From Serinus canaria (Eukaryota > Chordata > Aves > Passeriformes > Fringillidae), in contig NC_066315.1 in the NCBI RefSeq assembly GCF_022539315.1, forward strand, positions 23,411,649-23,475,648: 64,000 nt of DNA, in the 5' to 3' direction. This document shows, piece by piece, positions 1-28,699 of this stretch. How positions within the stretch are numbered: the first letter of the stretch is position 1; every line of letters starts with the position of its first letter. Below the pieces are notes generated by a model. The model had not been told where the DNA came from, made no database searches, and saw nothing but the letters and a program-made list of their open reading frames with translations. Made by a program: the position numbers and the translations under genes.

Positions 1-130
1 CCTCCAGCTCCTGGATAGCGCGGTTCTCCTCCGGGAAACGAGGCTGATGGCGGTGAGCCGTCCCTCGGGCATCACTGCCGGCACCCCCGCTCCTTTGTAA
101 AGCTGCACAGCACCCGGAGAACGAGCATGC
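1..130. other. CpG-rich edge of an unidentified neighbouring gene or promoter
   Basis: The first 130 bases are markedly richer in GC and CpG than the following 2 kb. The plus strand has ATGGCG followed by a donor-like GTGAGC at 53. Both strands are briefly open. In human the next genes past the KRIT1 3' end are LRRD1 and CYP51A1, so this may be the edge of such a promoter, but I could not match any protein. Confidence 0.35.
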
Positions 131-2119
131 CTTATTTGTGTTTAATTCCGGATGCGCCAAATGTTTAATGTCAGAAAACCCGCGTATTATTTTTGAAATG
201 AGTTTCCGCTAAGATCTGAGGATTTAAAATCAAATAGTGCACAAAGCTGCATTTGGAAACAGAGCTCATCACAGCTGAGATCAGCTTGTTGTCCACATAC
301 AATTCTTCAGTTCAACGGGAGGGTATCTTTATGCATTTCCGGAAAATTCTGGTTTGAGTAGGTCTTTTTGAGGCAGTGTTTGCTCATCCAGTGAGTCCAG
401 TCAGCTTCTAAAGTTTAAAAGTGTAAATCTAGGAATACTAGCAGGAATTACATACAACGAGACATTTCAACAGGGTATGGTTGCAAAGATTACCTGTAAG
501 GCTTTTAAATAATTTTTTGCAAAGTTCAGAAACCTAAATTCTCATAAATTCCCTCCTTCATCTGAAATAAACTATTTGCTGTCATCAGTTCTGAGTACTT
601 TTAGTTTTGTCAACTGGAAAAGGTGCACAGACAAAAACAAGCTTGTTACTGAATTAATATTCTTGTAGGTGTTTTTTTAATATGTAATATGCTGTGGTAA
701 ACCCTGTATCAAGGTCTCACATGTGCTGAGTATTACTAGATGAGTGGAGGTAGCAGAGAACGCTGGTGAATGCTGAGATGTGCATGGAATCAATGTTGAG
801 TATCTTCAAACTCTTCAGGTCAGCTATGGGATCTAGTAAAGTTTTCAATTTATTGACTGCAAGCTCTGAATTTCAGGGCCAAAGGAAATTCATCAGTTCT
901 GTAGTGATTGAAAAAGAGTTCCTTCATTTTACAAGCCTTGACAATTCTTTTGGGGGACATGAGAGCCATCACTGGTTGTTATTGACATCCTGCTCTGTCA
1001 ATTGCTGAAGTAAGGACATTTTTGGTGAAATAGTGTCAGTCCATTTCTTCCAAGGGAGAGGATTTCCAGATGAATTACCTATATATGAATATAGATTTTA
1101 CTTAATTTTTATGTAATTACTAATTATATTTCAATTTATATAGAAGAGCAAATTAGTACATTATTTTTATATCTTTACCCTATTGTATTAACAACTAAGG
1201 TAAAGCAGAGCTTTTGCAAACCATGTATGTTGTTTCTCTTGAACCTGTATCTCTTTTGTCAGTCAACAGCCCAGTTTCAAAATGCATCCAGCTGTAAGCT
1301 GACAATGGTTGGGAAACTCTCACATCCCTGGAGCAACTGCACCAAGCAGCAGCAGCAGAACATCACCCCAGGACCAAAGGCTTCCCTCTTGAACAAGTTG
1401 CTCACTGAGGTCAGGGGGGTCAGTTATTCCACTTGGTAAAATCCTGCCTGTTTTTCAGTTTTAAGTTCTCAGTTACGCTTCTGCCTTACAGGGTCTGGCT
1501 GAGTGTTCTACTCAAATCTTTGCTTTTGGCAGCTGTACAGGTTCTTGCTTTTGAAGAAGTGCTTGTTAGATGGACTGTAGGTGGTAAGCTGGGCATCTCA
1601 TGTTTAAAAAAGCACAAGTGTCAGCTTTGCCCATCTTGCAGCTCATTTTCATTGGGGTTTTTTTGGTAGTGAGATGAGGGCTGTTACTAATGGTCTGGCT
1701 CAGTGGTGTTGGATTTCTCTCTGTTCCCATTTTTTATTTCCCTGCTTCCAGATGAAAGGAGGGCACACACTTGCCTTGCCCCAGCAGGGCAGTGCAAGCT
1801 CCTGTGTACCCAGGTGCGGGAAGCCTCTGGGACTGCATAGTTGGGCTCTTGCTGCTCAGTGGCTCCACTGATGTGCAACATCTGCAAACCTCTGTCCTGC
1901 CAAAATGAACAGTTTACCTGGTAAATTCCTGAGCAGTTTCCAAGGTGCACTACCTTAATTTAGAGTCATGATGGGACTCTTTCTCTGGTCCACTTTCATG
2001 CTCTTCTTACATACCTTACAAAGATCAACCTGTTGCAAACTACAGCTCTTTGGTAATAACACCTGCTTGCTGTAACATTTGATGGCACTTTCATGCTGGC
2101 TACAAAAATAGAAACACCA
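131..2119. other. Intergenic DNA with no recognised feature
   Basis: AT-rich sequence with short chance open frames on both strands (the longest is 87 codons). No conserved protein, repeat family or RNA gene was recognised. Confidence 0.5.
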
Positions 2120-3789
2120 AGTATGACTTGTTGCAAACGATTTATTAGGTAGTAATAAATAAGAATTTAGCAGAAAGGACTATACAGCAATAAGGCATAT
2201 TGATAGTATAGTTATATAGGCAACTGACACACCTTCCTAACATTTTCCTCTAGTTTTCTAAGAAAGTGCTATGTAGAGAAATGTATTTCTGATACCAGTG
2301 CCAAGTGATAGCAGGGATGCACGATGAAGGACCTGACTGTTGCATTATTTACCTTAAATAAAGCATAACAATCCATGAAAATTTACTGTTATTTAAGCCT
2401 GTGAAGTTTAAGTAGAAAATTACAGTTTGCTAAGAAGAATACAAAATACAAGTCTCCTGTTCATGTTTTTAACAGCTTACTACTTTAATTTCTTAAACTG
2501 CAGTTACTAGTAAGGTATGAGTAAAGTTACTATACAACAGCACAGTTCTTCACATTCATTTTAGCTTTTATTTGAAAACTTAGAGGCAAGTGCTAATTTT
2601 TATTTTTTAAAAAAGCTTTTTTTTTACAAAATATTGCACACTGTTTTTAGCATGCAGTTTACACGGAAGAAATAGTCAAGTGCACTTAAAACCCTGAAAT
2701 ACAACCAGAAACGTCAAAGATCTGTGTTATAGATTCTATTTTAACGTACAAGGATATGTTTCAGACTGCATAGAATCCCACCTAACACTTGGGACCCAAC
2801 TTGTGGAGCCCCAACCCTGACTCTACAAAGAGCAGGCAGAATGCTTACAAACTGTTCTGACTTCCTTGTCATCTTCATTCCTGCATCCTGCACTGCCTTT
2901 AGCTGAAGAAACTGAATTAATTAGTAAGAAAATTAATTTAAGAGAAATAACTTAGTACCTCCTGTATAAGCTTTTGTTACTGCATATGTGTTGCAATCCA
3001 GGGTAGGATTTATAAAACTTTCTGAAGTCCTCTGAGTAAGATTCATCTGTAAATCCCTGTCTCCCTCTCCTCCATACATACATTTTATATTGCACAGCAA
3101 AAGTAAAAATCCATTTTACAAAACAAGCATGCTAAACATTCAATATGGCTTCTGAATGATTAAAAGTATTTCCCTTTTGGCATCCTCATGCAGTATTTTA
3201 GAATAAATATGAATACAAAGTATGAGAAAGTTGAGAGTATAAATAAAGCAAGCTAAAATGTCAGAAACCAAATAAAAAACAAGAGTTTATCAAAAGTAGT
3301 TGCTCAAAGGTCTAACTGGTCTTTTAAGCATATTTATCAACAGTATCTTAAAAATAGAGGGTGTCTACAAAATACTGCAACATATACCACCTCCTTGATG
3401 TTCCACACAATGACACAAAAGGTAAATAGGTTAACTGAGACTTGCTTAATGGCACTGGTAGTCCCATATTTCTCTGGGAACAACAGCTTTACTGGATCCA
3501 TGCTCGTCGAACTCGGTAAACCATCTAGATTTCATCAGCTTTACTGGTTAAGCTCAAGCCCTACAATAGTTAATATATGAAACACAAAAATACTTATAAA
3601 AATAATAGATATGTTGTATAGTTTTTTTAAAAAAATAAACCATGCAGCTTCTGTACAAAGTTAAAAAACTGTACAAATTGACTTTTCTATTGTGTAAAAT
3701 TCATATACATGGAAGTCCTGTTACGAGGAGGAACAAGTTGTTTTTTGCTCAGCCATCAGATGCCATCTCATAATTACTGTTCATTTCCA
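2120..3789 (-). other. KRIT1: KRIT1 3' untranslated region (end inferred)
   Basis: This AT-rich stretch follows the stop codon and has no coding signal. On the minus strand it holds AATAAA hexamers at 2572-2567 and at 2146-2141. The latter is followed by a T/G-rich stretch, a normal cleavage context. A UTR of about 1.65 kb is typical for the gene. The exact 3' end is inferred. Confidence 0.6.
2141..2146 (-). terminator. KRIT1: Distal KRIT1 poly(A) signal AATAAA
   Basis: The minus strand reads AATAAA here. T/G-rich sequence (TTGGTGTTTC, then TTTTTG) follows about 20-40 nt downstream, as expected for a cleavage site near 2120. A proximal AATAAA at 2572-2567 is an alternative. Confidence 0.5.
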
Positions 3790-21384
<17,595 letters not shown>

Positions 21385-23039
21385 CTGGAAATAATGAATA
21401 AACAGGAAGAAAAGGTTCAGCCGAAAAAAACATCCAACAGCACACTAAACTTCAGGATGCAGTGCTCGTATCCACTGATGCTTTGCATTATTCATTTATT
21501 GTTTTTTAGCTGGAGAAATGCCAATGGCTGATACAATTCTGCTTCCTTGTCATGAAAGGGGAAAATAGGACGTCATATAGATTGGACACAAATAAGCTTG
21601 TTCTCTAACCCATCTTTAAAATAAAAGCAATGTATTTTTTTCTACTTCGTAACTATCTTCCCCATTTTGCAAACCAGACAAAAGGCCAAAGAAATTTTGA
21701 ACTCTGGAAAAGATGTGAAATTGAACAAGAAAACCATTTCAAAGTGACAAGCACTGTGATTTATAAATTGTGCTGTAACAAGTATTGCACTTCTATGAGT
21801 TCTGGATGGATTTCAAGAAAATACCTGCTTTTCATCTCCCTCCACAAAGTAGAACAGAGTCTTGCCTACAGCCAAGTAACAAAGCTGATAAAAATAATCT
21901 ATAATATGGATTCATTTACTTAGTTTTACTTCAGTGGGGCTGCAAACTGCTGCACAATTCATTCAAATCAAGTTTATGAAAGGAATATTTCTTTAGTTTC
22001 TAGAAAAAATGAATAGAAGCATTTAAGAAAAAGCTTTGCTTACCCTTCTGTTAAACCAAGGTGACAATTCCTAAAAATCACAAAATTGTACGGAAATTAT
22101 ATGGAAAACCTCCTAAAGCAAAATCACATATCAGCTTCCAGAAAGAAGGTTATGTTTGACCATTTCCACCTTCCAGCTGATCATTTTCTTCATCTGCACA
22201 TGAACACCCTTTCATTCCATAGCATCAGTAAGCACATGCTTTTTTGCAGATTAATTCCTCCACATATTTTAAATGTTAGTGTTCTAGCTTCTCCACCTCT
22301 TCTACAAGAAACAGAGGTCTTCAGATTCTTAGGCCCTTAGTCCAGTATTTTTCCTGGGATCAAGACTACCTGAAAAGATATTGAAAAAGACTCAACCTAA
22401 ATAACAGCAATAAGCATGAGTATTTTCACCATCAGTTAAGATAAATAGATTCGTTAGAAGATTCAATGATGGAATGTGAACACTATAATATCTGAAGAGA
22501 AACAGCTAATGATTTGCAGTAGCAAATTTACAGTATTTACATTAGTATTTAATATGCTATTACAGTAGCATGTAAAAAAATGAAATAAGCAACATGCTGA
22601 CTTACAAGAACTCATATTTTAGGATATTAAGAATTTTAAAAGGAAAAAGAAACAACCATTCTTTATGCACAGCCGGGAAAGGCGTGTTCCTTGAGTTTCC
22701 TTACACGTGCTTGGATACACAGGGTTTGGGTCATAGGCTTGTGTGGAGGGAACCTGCACTGGTACGGCCGGGTCACCTGGATTACAGGTGATGGGTCAGT
22801 TGAATAAGCAGTGGGTGAACTCCCTCTGCCACTGTTCTGCACTAAATCCAGTGCAGAATGAGTACGTCTGTGAAACCGACTTGCAGTATGACTCCAGAAA
22901 ACAAAAAGTGAGGATGAAGGGGGCTGGGAGGGGTGCTGTAAGGATGTGACAATAAACACAACCAGAAGACACCACCACGAACTGATTCTGACCAAAGCCA
23001 GGTGATAATGTGGCCCCATTCCAAAGGCTGCCGGTCTAA
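21385..23039 (-). other. KRIT1: KRIT1 5' non-coding region (upstream exons not placed)
   Basis: The first coding exon has a splice acceptor just upstream of its short UTR, so at least one non-coding exon lies further 5'. It is probably in or near the CpG island. I could not fix its borders. The stretch contains an inverted E-box pair at 22773-22791 and otherwise only chance frames. Confidence 0.5.
22773..22791. promoter_or_regulatory. Inverted E-box pair (TCACCTG / CAGGTGA)
   Basis: Two 7-bp arms, TCACCTG and CAGGTGA, are separated by GATTA about 250 bp from the CpG island. Each arm holds a CACCTG E-box of the type bound by ZEB/SNAI zinc-finger repressors. Function is inferred only. Confidence 0.4.
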
Positions 23040-24560
23040 GGCATACGCCTCACCCAGGCTTCACCCAGGCTTCGCCCAGCACCGCCAACCCTTCCCGCCT
23101 CCCGCAGGACCCTCCGGGAGGAGACGGAGGGCGGCTCCCTCCGGGACTCCCGGCCGCGCCACCCCGGAGGCCGGGAGTCCCGGAGCATCGGAAGCCCCGC
23201 GGCGCTGCCTCGCCTCGGCCCGTCCGGAGGGCGACGGGCGGGAGGCGGCTCCGCACCCCAGCATCTCCCGCCCCGCACTGCCCGGCCGGGAAACGCCCCC
23301 GAACTTCCCCGGCCGCGCCCAGAAGCCGCCGGGCAGCGGCCCCCGAGGGGTGCTCCCGCTGAATCCCCGAGGGGCGAGAGCGGCTCCCCCGCGCTCAGGA
23401 CCGCCCCGGGACCGGGGTGAGGGAGGTCTGCCCGGCCCTGCTCCCTCCCTGCCTGCCTTGCCTTCCTCGGTGGCGCCTGCCGCCGCCTGCGCGCCGCATC
23501 CTCCCGCCGCGCCCGCCGCCCAGGCCCCGCGTCCCGGCCTGCTCCGCCCCGTCCCCGCCCCGCTCCCTCCCACGGCGCGGTGGATCCGCTTCCCGTCGGA
23601 GCCCCGCGGGCCTCGGCTGCGGATGAGTTTCCGGGTCGGCGGCCTGAACTTGTGTTGCCGCCGCCGGTTGTTGACCGCGGGCGGAGAAGGAGGGAGCAAG
23701 CCGGGGCTGCGGGCCGGGCCGGGAGCAGGAGGCGCGGCTGACGGGCGGGGAGGCGGCGAGGCGGAGCGGCCGCCCGGGCCCACGGAGCGCCGCCGGCAGC
23801 AGCTGTCAGCGCCGCCGCCGAACAAAGAGGTAGCGAGCAGGCGGCAGCCGCAGCGCTTGCCCGCGCCGGGGGCCCCGGCGAGCTGAGTGACAGCCCCGGC
23901 TGCCCGTGAGGCTCCCACTGGAGCGGGCACTCCAGAGGGCGCCGTACCCGGAGTGGAGCGGGAGAGGAGCGGCCGCTGGGCACATGGAAGCTCTGAGTGG
24001 CGGGCGCGGAGGCGCCGGGAAGGGCCGGTGAGAGCCCCTGTGAGGAGCCGGTGAGTGCCCGCGGCGCTGGGCGAGGTTCAGGCGGGGGCTGCGGGAAGGC
24101 ACGGCGAGCGGAGCCCGCTTGCGGATGAAGCCTGGAGGCTCCGCACATCGGGGCGTCGGCAGCACCGCGCATCGCGGGGGGGCCGGGCCGGGAGGCGGCT
24201 CCGGGGGCGCCACGGTGCCGTCGGCAGGCGAGGGGAGCGGAGGGCGAGAGGAGGGAGCGGCCGGAGTGCGGAGGTGAACAAGAGGCAGGTTACCGAGGTT
24301 AGTGCGCAGCGGGCTGTGGGGAAAGGGGATGGCGGGAGCCGCGGGCCGCTGGGCTGGGGGATAAGGGGGGAGAGAGGCCGCCTCCGGCCCGGGGTGTCGG
24401 CCGGTGGAGGGTAGAGGGGCTCGCCCGGGAACTGGCCGGGTGGGGGGGATCGGTGACAGCTGCCCCAGGGCGGCCGGGACCGTCGTAAAGTTGGGAGCTG
24501 CTCGATGGTCTGGCTTCAGCCAGGTCCCGCTGCTGGGTTCATGCCCGCCTTGTTCGTAGC
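23040..24560. promoter_or_regulatory. CpG island, probable bidirectional KRIT1/ANKIB1 promoter
   Basis: GC and CpG content rise sharply at about 23040 and fall by about 24560, against AT-rich flanks on both sides. The block lies between minus-strand KRIT1 and plus-strand ANKIB1. GC-box sequence (CCGCCCCGTCCCCGCCCCGC near 23545), CCG triplet runs near 23655 and 23790-23820, and a GCGCATCGCG element near 24167 that resembles an NRF1 site are visible. No TATA box was seen at an obvious position. In human the two genes start close together head to head, and I infer the same here. Long open frames on both strands are products of GC composition. Confidence 0.8.
23950..24050 (+). other. ANKIB1: Candidate 3' part of ANKIB1 non-coding exon 1
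   Basis: The coding start of ANKIB1 sits in a spliced exon at 56035, so a 5' non-coding exon must lie upstream. The CpG island is the natural place. The best plus-strand donor there is CCG|GTGAGT with the exon ending at 24050. Weaker alternatives end at 24273 (GAG|GTGAAC) and 24288 (CAG|GTTACC). The start shown is arbitrary and no transcript evidence is available. Confidence 0.3.
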
Positions 24561-24717
24561 CGGGGAATCTTGCCTGGAAGGCAGAAGCGAAAAGTGTGAG
24601 TGTTCAGAGTGGGAGCGTGTGCTGCGGGGCGAGCTGTGACAGTGCCCTGGCTTCCTGGCTCGGTAACGCCGTCTCAGCAGTCCTTGAATGAATTTAAATG
24701 CTCGCGATCTCGGGGGT

Positions 24718-24782
24718 GTGGGTTTTTTGGTTGTTGTTTTTTGGTTTTGGTTTTTTTGGTTTTGTTGTTTTGGTTTTTTTTA
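24718..24782. repeat. G/T-rich simple sequence
   Basis: Repeats of GGTTTT and TTGTTG at the edge of the CpG island. Confidence 0.9.
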
Positions 24783-26270
24783 ACCCAGTGGAAATAATTT
24801 AGTTTTGATACCATAGCAGTTTTATGTAAGTAGCAGTATCCCTCTCCCAGGCATGTCTAAGCACATACTGGAAATTGGGCAACTTTTAAAAATTAATCTT
24901 GATAATTCATGACTAGTCAGTCTACCTCTTATTTACAGTTTATATAGTATGCAGAGGATATACAGAGTCACGAAAACATACTCAGCAGAGTAAAGAACTA
25001 ATACTACAGCTTAAATTGTTTGCACGGATCCCTCCATTATGACTAACCGTCCTTGATTGCACCTTCTTTGAGTGCATTTCTGTGCTTACCAGTTCCAGAA
25101 ATGGAGCTTTAGTTGTAGACGTAACATCAATAATGTGCTGTAATTTAAGTACATTCACTAAAGAGAGAGACAGCTCTTGAGAGGATTTTGGCTGTAGAGG
25201 TTAGCAATGAGAAGAGCCTGTGTCTTCCTTACATGTATGGCTGTTTTATCCTTACTTTCATCACTTGATTTTCAGTGTGAAGTGTGGTGGATTAATTTCT
25301 CTTTAATCTCTTTTGCGTACAGAGGAAAATTTCTCTTCTTCCTTGGGGGGGAAACAGGCTTTAGTCATAAGGAAAGCAACAGTGGTTTTCAGCTACTTAG
25401 AACATGTGACTTGTTTCTACATAGAAACAAATTGGTAGCATTTATAGCAACTTTTTTTTTCTTTTTTTTGGTATATGTGGAAAGAATAAATGGTTGTATT
25501 TAGAAATAACAGGAGAGGTTTCTGAAAACTTTAATTCTGGGCTTTTCTGTGATCCTGTGCTCTGTCAATTCCTTCTTCAACAAATTTTACTTCAGTCCTT
25601 AATCAAAAAAATAATATATTTTAATAATACAGTGTATTATTCCTGAATTACAGTTTTTCTATAAGTCTACTAAAAAGCCAAACAATGTTGGTGGTGCTCT
25701 GTATTCATGTATATATGCATCAGCAGAGTATTACGAATTATGATTAATTTTAAAAGAAGTATTACAATGGTGGTGCTATAATAATAATATCAATAGCCAA
25801 ACCCCAAAAGTTACGCAAGTTTTATGCAGTCCCTTTTGTTTTTTCTTGTGCCATACACATCTGGATAGGACTAGGTAGGTATGTATGTAAGTACATGATT
25901 TGGCTTATTGCACAAAACATGGAGTTTCCTGGACATAGTTACAGATTGCATGTGAGTTTTCATGTGTCTCTTATGTGTTCCCATCTGGCCTACGCACTTC
26001 AGAAAATTGAAGAAAACTAAGCATGTAAATATGAAAAGGAATGCCTTCTAAAGCTCTTATTCAATGGAACAACTATAAAAATGGTTTTAGAAAATGTCAT
26101 TTTGTTCACTGTATAAAACCTTGTTAACGCTATGGTTTTATTTTGCCCTGAACAATTTTTTACTCCTGGTCTGTGACATCTCTGCTGTGATTGCTTATCC
26201 CTATGTTTCTTTTTGTTTCGGTAGTAGGGCTTTGTTTATTAATCATTAACTAGTTTGGCTAGCAAGTTTT

Positions 26271-26420
26271 GTGATTTTTTTGTTGTTGTTGTTTATTTGT
26301 TGTTTATTTTTTTTAAGAGCCTTTTTGTTTTGTGTATTGGAGGGATATTTTTGTTGGATTTTTTTGCATTGGGGGTGTTGTTCATTTGTTTTTGAGGGGT
26401 TTTGTTTGTTGGATTTATTT
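26271..26420. repeat. T/G-rich low-complexity tract
   Basis: Runs of T with TTG, TTTG and TTTATT interruptions. The short open frame over it is composition-driven. Confidence 0.8.
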
Positions 26421-27002
26421 TTGCTGTTCAGATGTCATGTAGTTACCGTTACCTGAGTAGTTCATTAACTTCTCCGTGGAATCTGGTAACTAGAGGTTGC
26501 TGTCGGCAGTTGTCACTGTTGAAGTTTTGTCAGCTTTGCTAAGGTGACTCATGCCAGTAAGAAGGAAAATTGAGAAGCTGGAGGTTACTGATAGGTGTAC
26601 TGAACCAGTTACGTTTCTAATCATATTACTGTCTTTGCATAATTGGTAATGACACATAGCAAAGAAAGATCTGTTTTACTTGAAAAGCAGCCCTGTGGAA
26701 ATTCTGAAATGTTCAAAATGACATGGAAAATTCTGTTTTCAACATCATTATCATCAGGCAAGACTTTTACTGCTTTTGCTTCCTCATCCCAAAATATAAT
26801 ACCAATAGATTTCCATGGAGCATTATAGAAATCACACTGTAAATTTTAGGGGGAAAGATTATTTCATGCAAGATTATATTACATTTTACACTGAAAGTTC
26901 AAGCCAGAGATGTCTAGCTAATGTTTAACAACTGCTGTTTCCTTCATAACTGCTAAATGTCCTCCAGAATTATTGGAAACGGACACGTTAGTCTTTGTGA
27001 CA

Positions 27003-27935
27003 ATGGAAGGCCAAGTGCAAGGTCTCCACTTGGGTCAGGGCAACTCCTGGTATTGATACAGGTGAAGGGGTTGAGAGCAGCCCTGCTGAGGAGAACTCAA
27101 CAGTACTTTTGGATGAAAAACTGGACGTAAGCTGGCAGTCTGCCCTTGCAGCCCAGAAAGCCAATTGTATCCTGGGCTGCATCAAAAGCAGCATGGCCAG
27201 CAGGACGAGGGAGGGGATTCTGCCCCTCTGCTCTGCCCTGGTTGAGAGAGACCCCACCTGGGATGCTGCATCCAGCTCTGGGGCCCCTCAAACAGCCAAG
27301 ACATGAATCTGTGGGAGTGGGTCTGGGGGAGGGACACAAATGTGGAGCAGCTCTCCTGTTGCTGTTGACCTCATTTTAGAGAGACAAGGCACAGTCTTTT
27401 AAGGAGCGAAAAAAGCTAGAACTTTATTTTATATATCCCTTTATATAGAGTTCTATAAACCCTCCTGTGTCTATGGTAACAAGCTGCCATCTCATAGTAA
27501 TTGGTCAGTCTTGAACTGTGTAAGAAAGGGTTGTTTTTGAGATACTGTTTTCATTCTTAAAGCTGAGACAGTTGGAATTGTTGAAACAGGTGGAGGAAAA
27601 GAGTCTTAATCTGTAGAATTCTTTCTCAGGGAAACAAGTTGTTTTTTGCTGTTGCAGGCTTTTGTTTTCATGAAGAGCTGTTAGCTTTCCCCCAGCTATG
27701 TTGGACTAGGATTTAGTTTGTGAGGCCTTATACAGGCCCGCTGTTTGCCAGCACACTCTCCTGAAGAAAGGCTCAGAGAGTTGGGATTGCTCACCTTGGA
27801 TCAGAAAAGGCTCTGAGGAGATGCTGTTGCAACCTTTAGGTGTATAAAGAGAGCCCACAAGAGAAAGTTTTTACTGGGGCCTGTTTTTACCGGACAAGGA
27901 ACAAGAGTTTTTAACTTTTAGATAAGGCAAACACT
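27003..27935 (+). mobile_element. CR1 LINE fragment, split by a solo LTR
   Basis: The plus strand encodes, with breaks, the C-terminal end of the CR1 ORF2 protein: VSWQSALAAQKANCILGCIK, then SRTREGILPLCSALV and related residues. The stretch stops abruptly at 27356 and resumes at 27756 with the next part of the CR1 consensus (glutamate-rich LRELGL-type region, then the 3' part). The interruption is the LTR at 27357-27755. The copy is 5' truncated, which is usual for CR1. Borders are approximate. Confidence 0.85.
27357..27755 (-). mobile_element. Solo LTR of an endogenous retrovirus, 399 bp, nested in CR1
   Basis: The element starts with TG and ends with CA and is flanked by the direct repeat CTCTCC (27351-27356 and 27756-27761), a 6-bp target duplication. 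Read on the minus strand it has a CCAAT box (27504-27500), a TATA box (CTCTATATAAAGGG, 27450-27437) and AATAAA (27428-27423) in the expected order, so it is an antisense LTR. A 6-bp duplication is typical of ERVK-type (class II) elements. No internal retroviral sequence is present, so it is a solo LTR left by recombination. The family name is not determined. Confidence 0.85.
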
Positions 27936-28699
27936 TCTTTTGACCTAAAGCCTATTTGTAGTACTACTAATATTCTTTACAGGAACTGAATTTTCTTTAC
28001 AGGGTTTTGTTGAAGTTTCTCAAGAGAGATTTTCATTTGGTGGTTTCCTTAGATTAGTATTTTAAACGAGGTAAATTCTGAACTGTTCCTGTCGGAGGAT
28101 AATTGCAGTTAAAATATGGGATGGGTGGGGGCTTATGGAGCAGCTGTGTTACAGTGTTACAAAGAAAGTTACTCTTGTAACTTTTCCTGTTTAATTCTGT
28201 ACTGATAAGGAAGACCAGGGGACAAAATTAATCCTTTGAAAGGGTGTGTATTTGTGCATAAACTTACACCTAGAAATCAATGTTTGCACACAACATTCAG
28301 TATAATAACATTATTCTTTGACAATAACTTAGTGTAGTTTATATATTACATAGTCACAACTGAGGCATTATATTACTAATTCTGTATAAAAATAGTTTTT
28401 ATGTGCAGGCTTCTGTGTTGGAAAAAAATTTATTAAATTTATTGAGGATTTTCCCTACTTAAAGGAGTTTCCCAGTGGCTTGTGATTACCCTTTTGACAC
28501 ACCTGAAAAACTTGCAGTAGACGTGATATGGAAGACTCCCTATGCTTTCTCTGCCTAGCTGAGTGCAGTGACTTTAAGGGGTATGGGGCAATGGTGACAA
28601 GTTCCTGCCCAATGCCATAGAGGTGTGGCTCTTCTGTGACTGCCTTACCTTCCCAAATGCCTTTACATAATACTTAAGAGCCTCTGCACATGAAACCAA
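27936..28699 (+). other. ANKIB1: ANKIB1 intron sequence between two CR1 copies
   Basis: I see no gene here. The last 200 bp may be the degraded 5' end of the following CR1 copy, since its ORF1 does not begin sharply. Confidence 0.4.

Larger units (their letters stand above)
24561..27002 (+). other. ANKIB1: ANKIB1 intron 1, proximal part
   Basis: Contains G/T-rich simple sequence at 24718-24782 and T/G-rich sequence at 26271-26420. No gene or transposon is recognised. Confidence 0.55.

Noticed and set aside
22663..23019. Minus-strand 118-codon frame in the KRIT1 5' region
   Set aside because: No similarity, overlapped by several other chance frames, and the KRIT1 start is fixed at 21364 by an upstream in-frame stop.
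23002..24414. Long open frames on both strands in the GC-rich block (up to 378 codons)
   Set aside because: They are rich in P, A, G and R, overlap each other in several frames, and fit a CpG island where stop codons are rare. No domain or conserved motif is visible.
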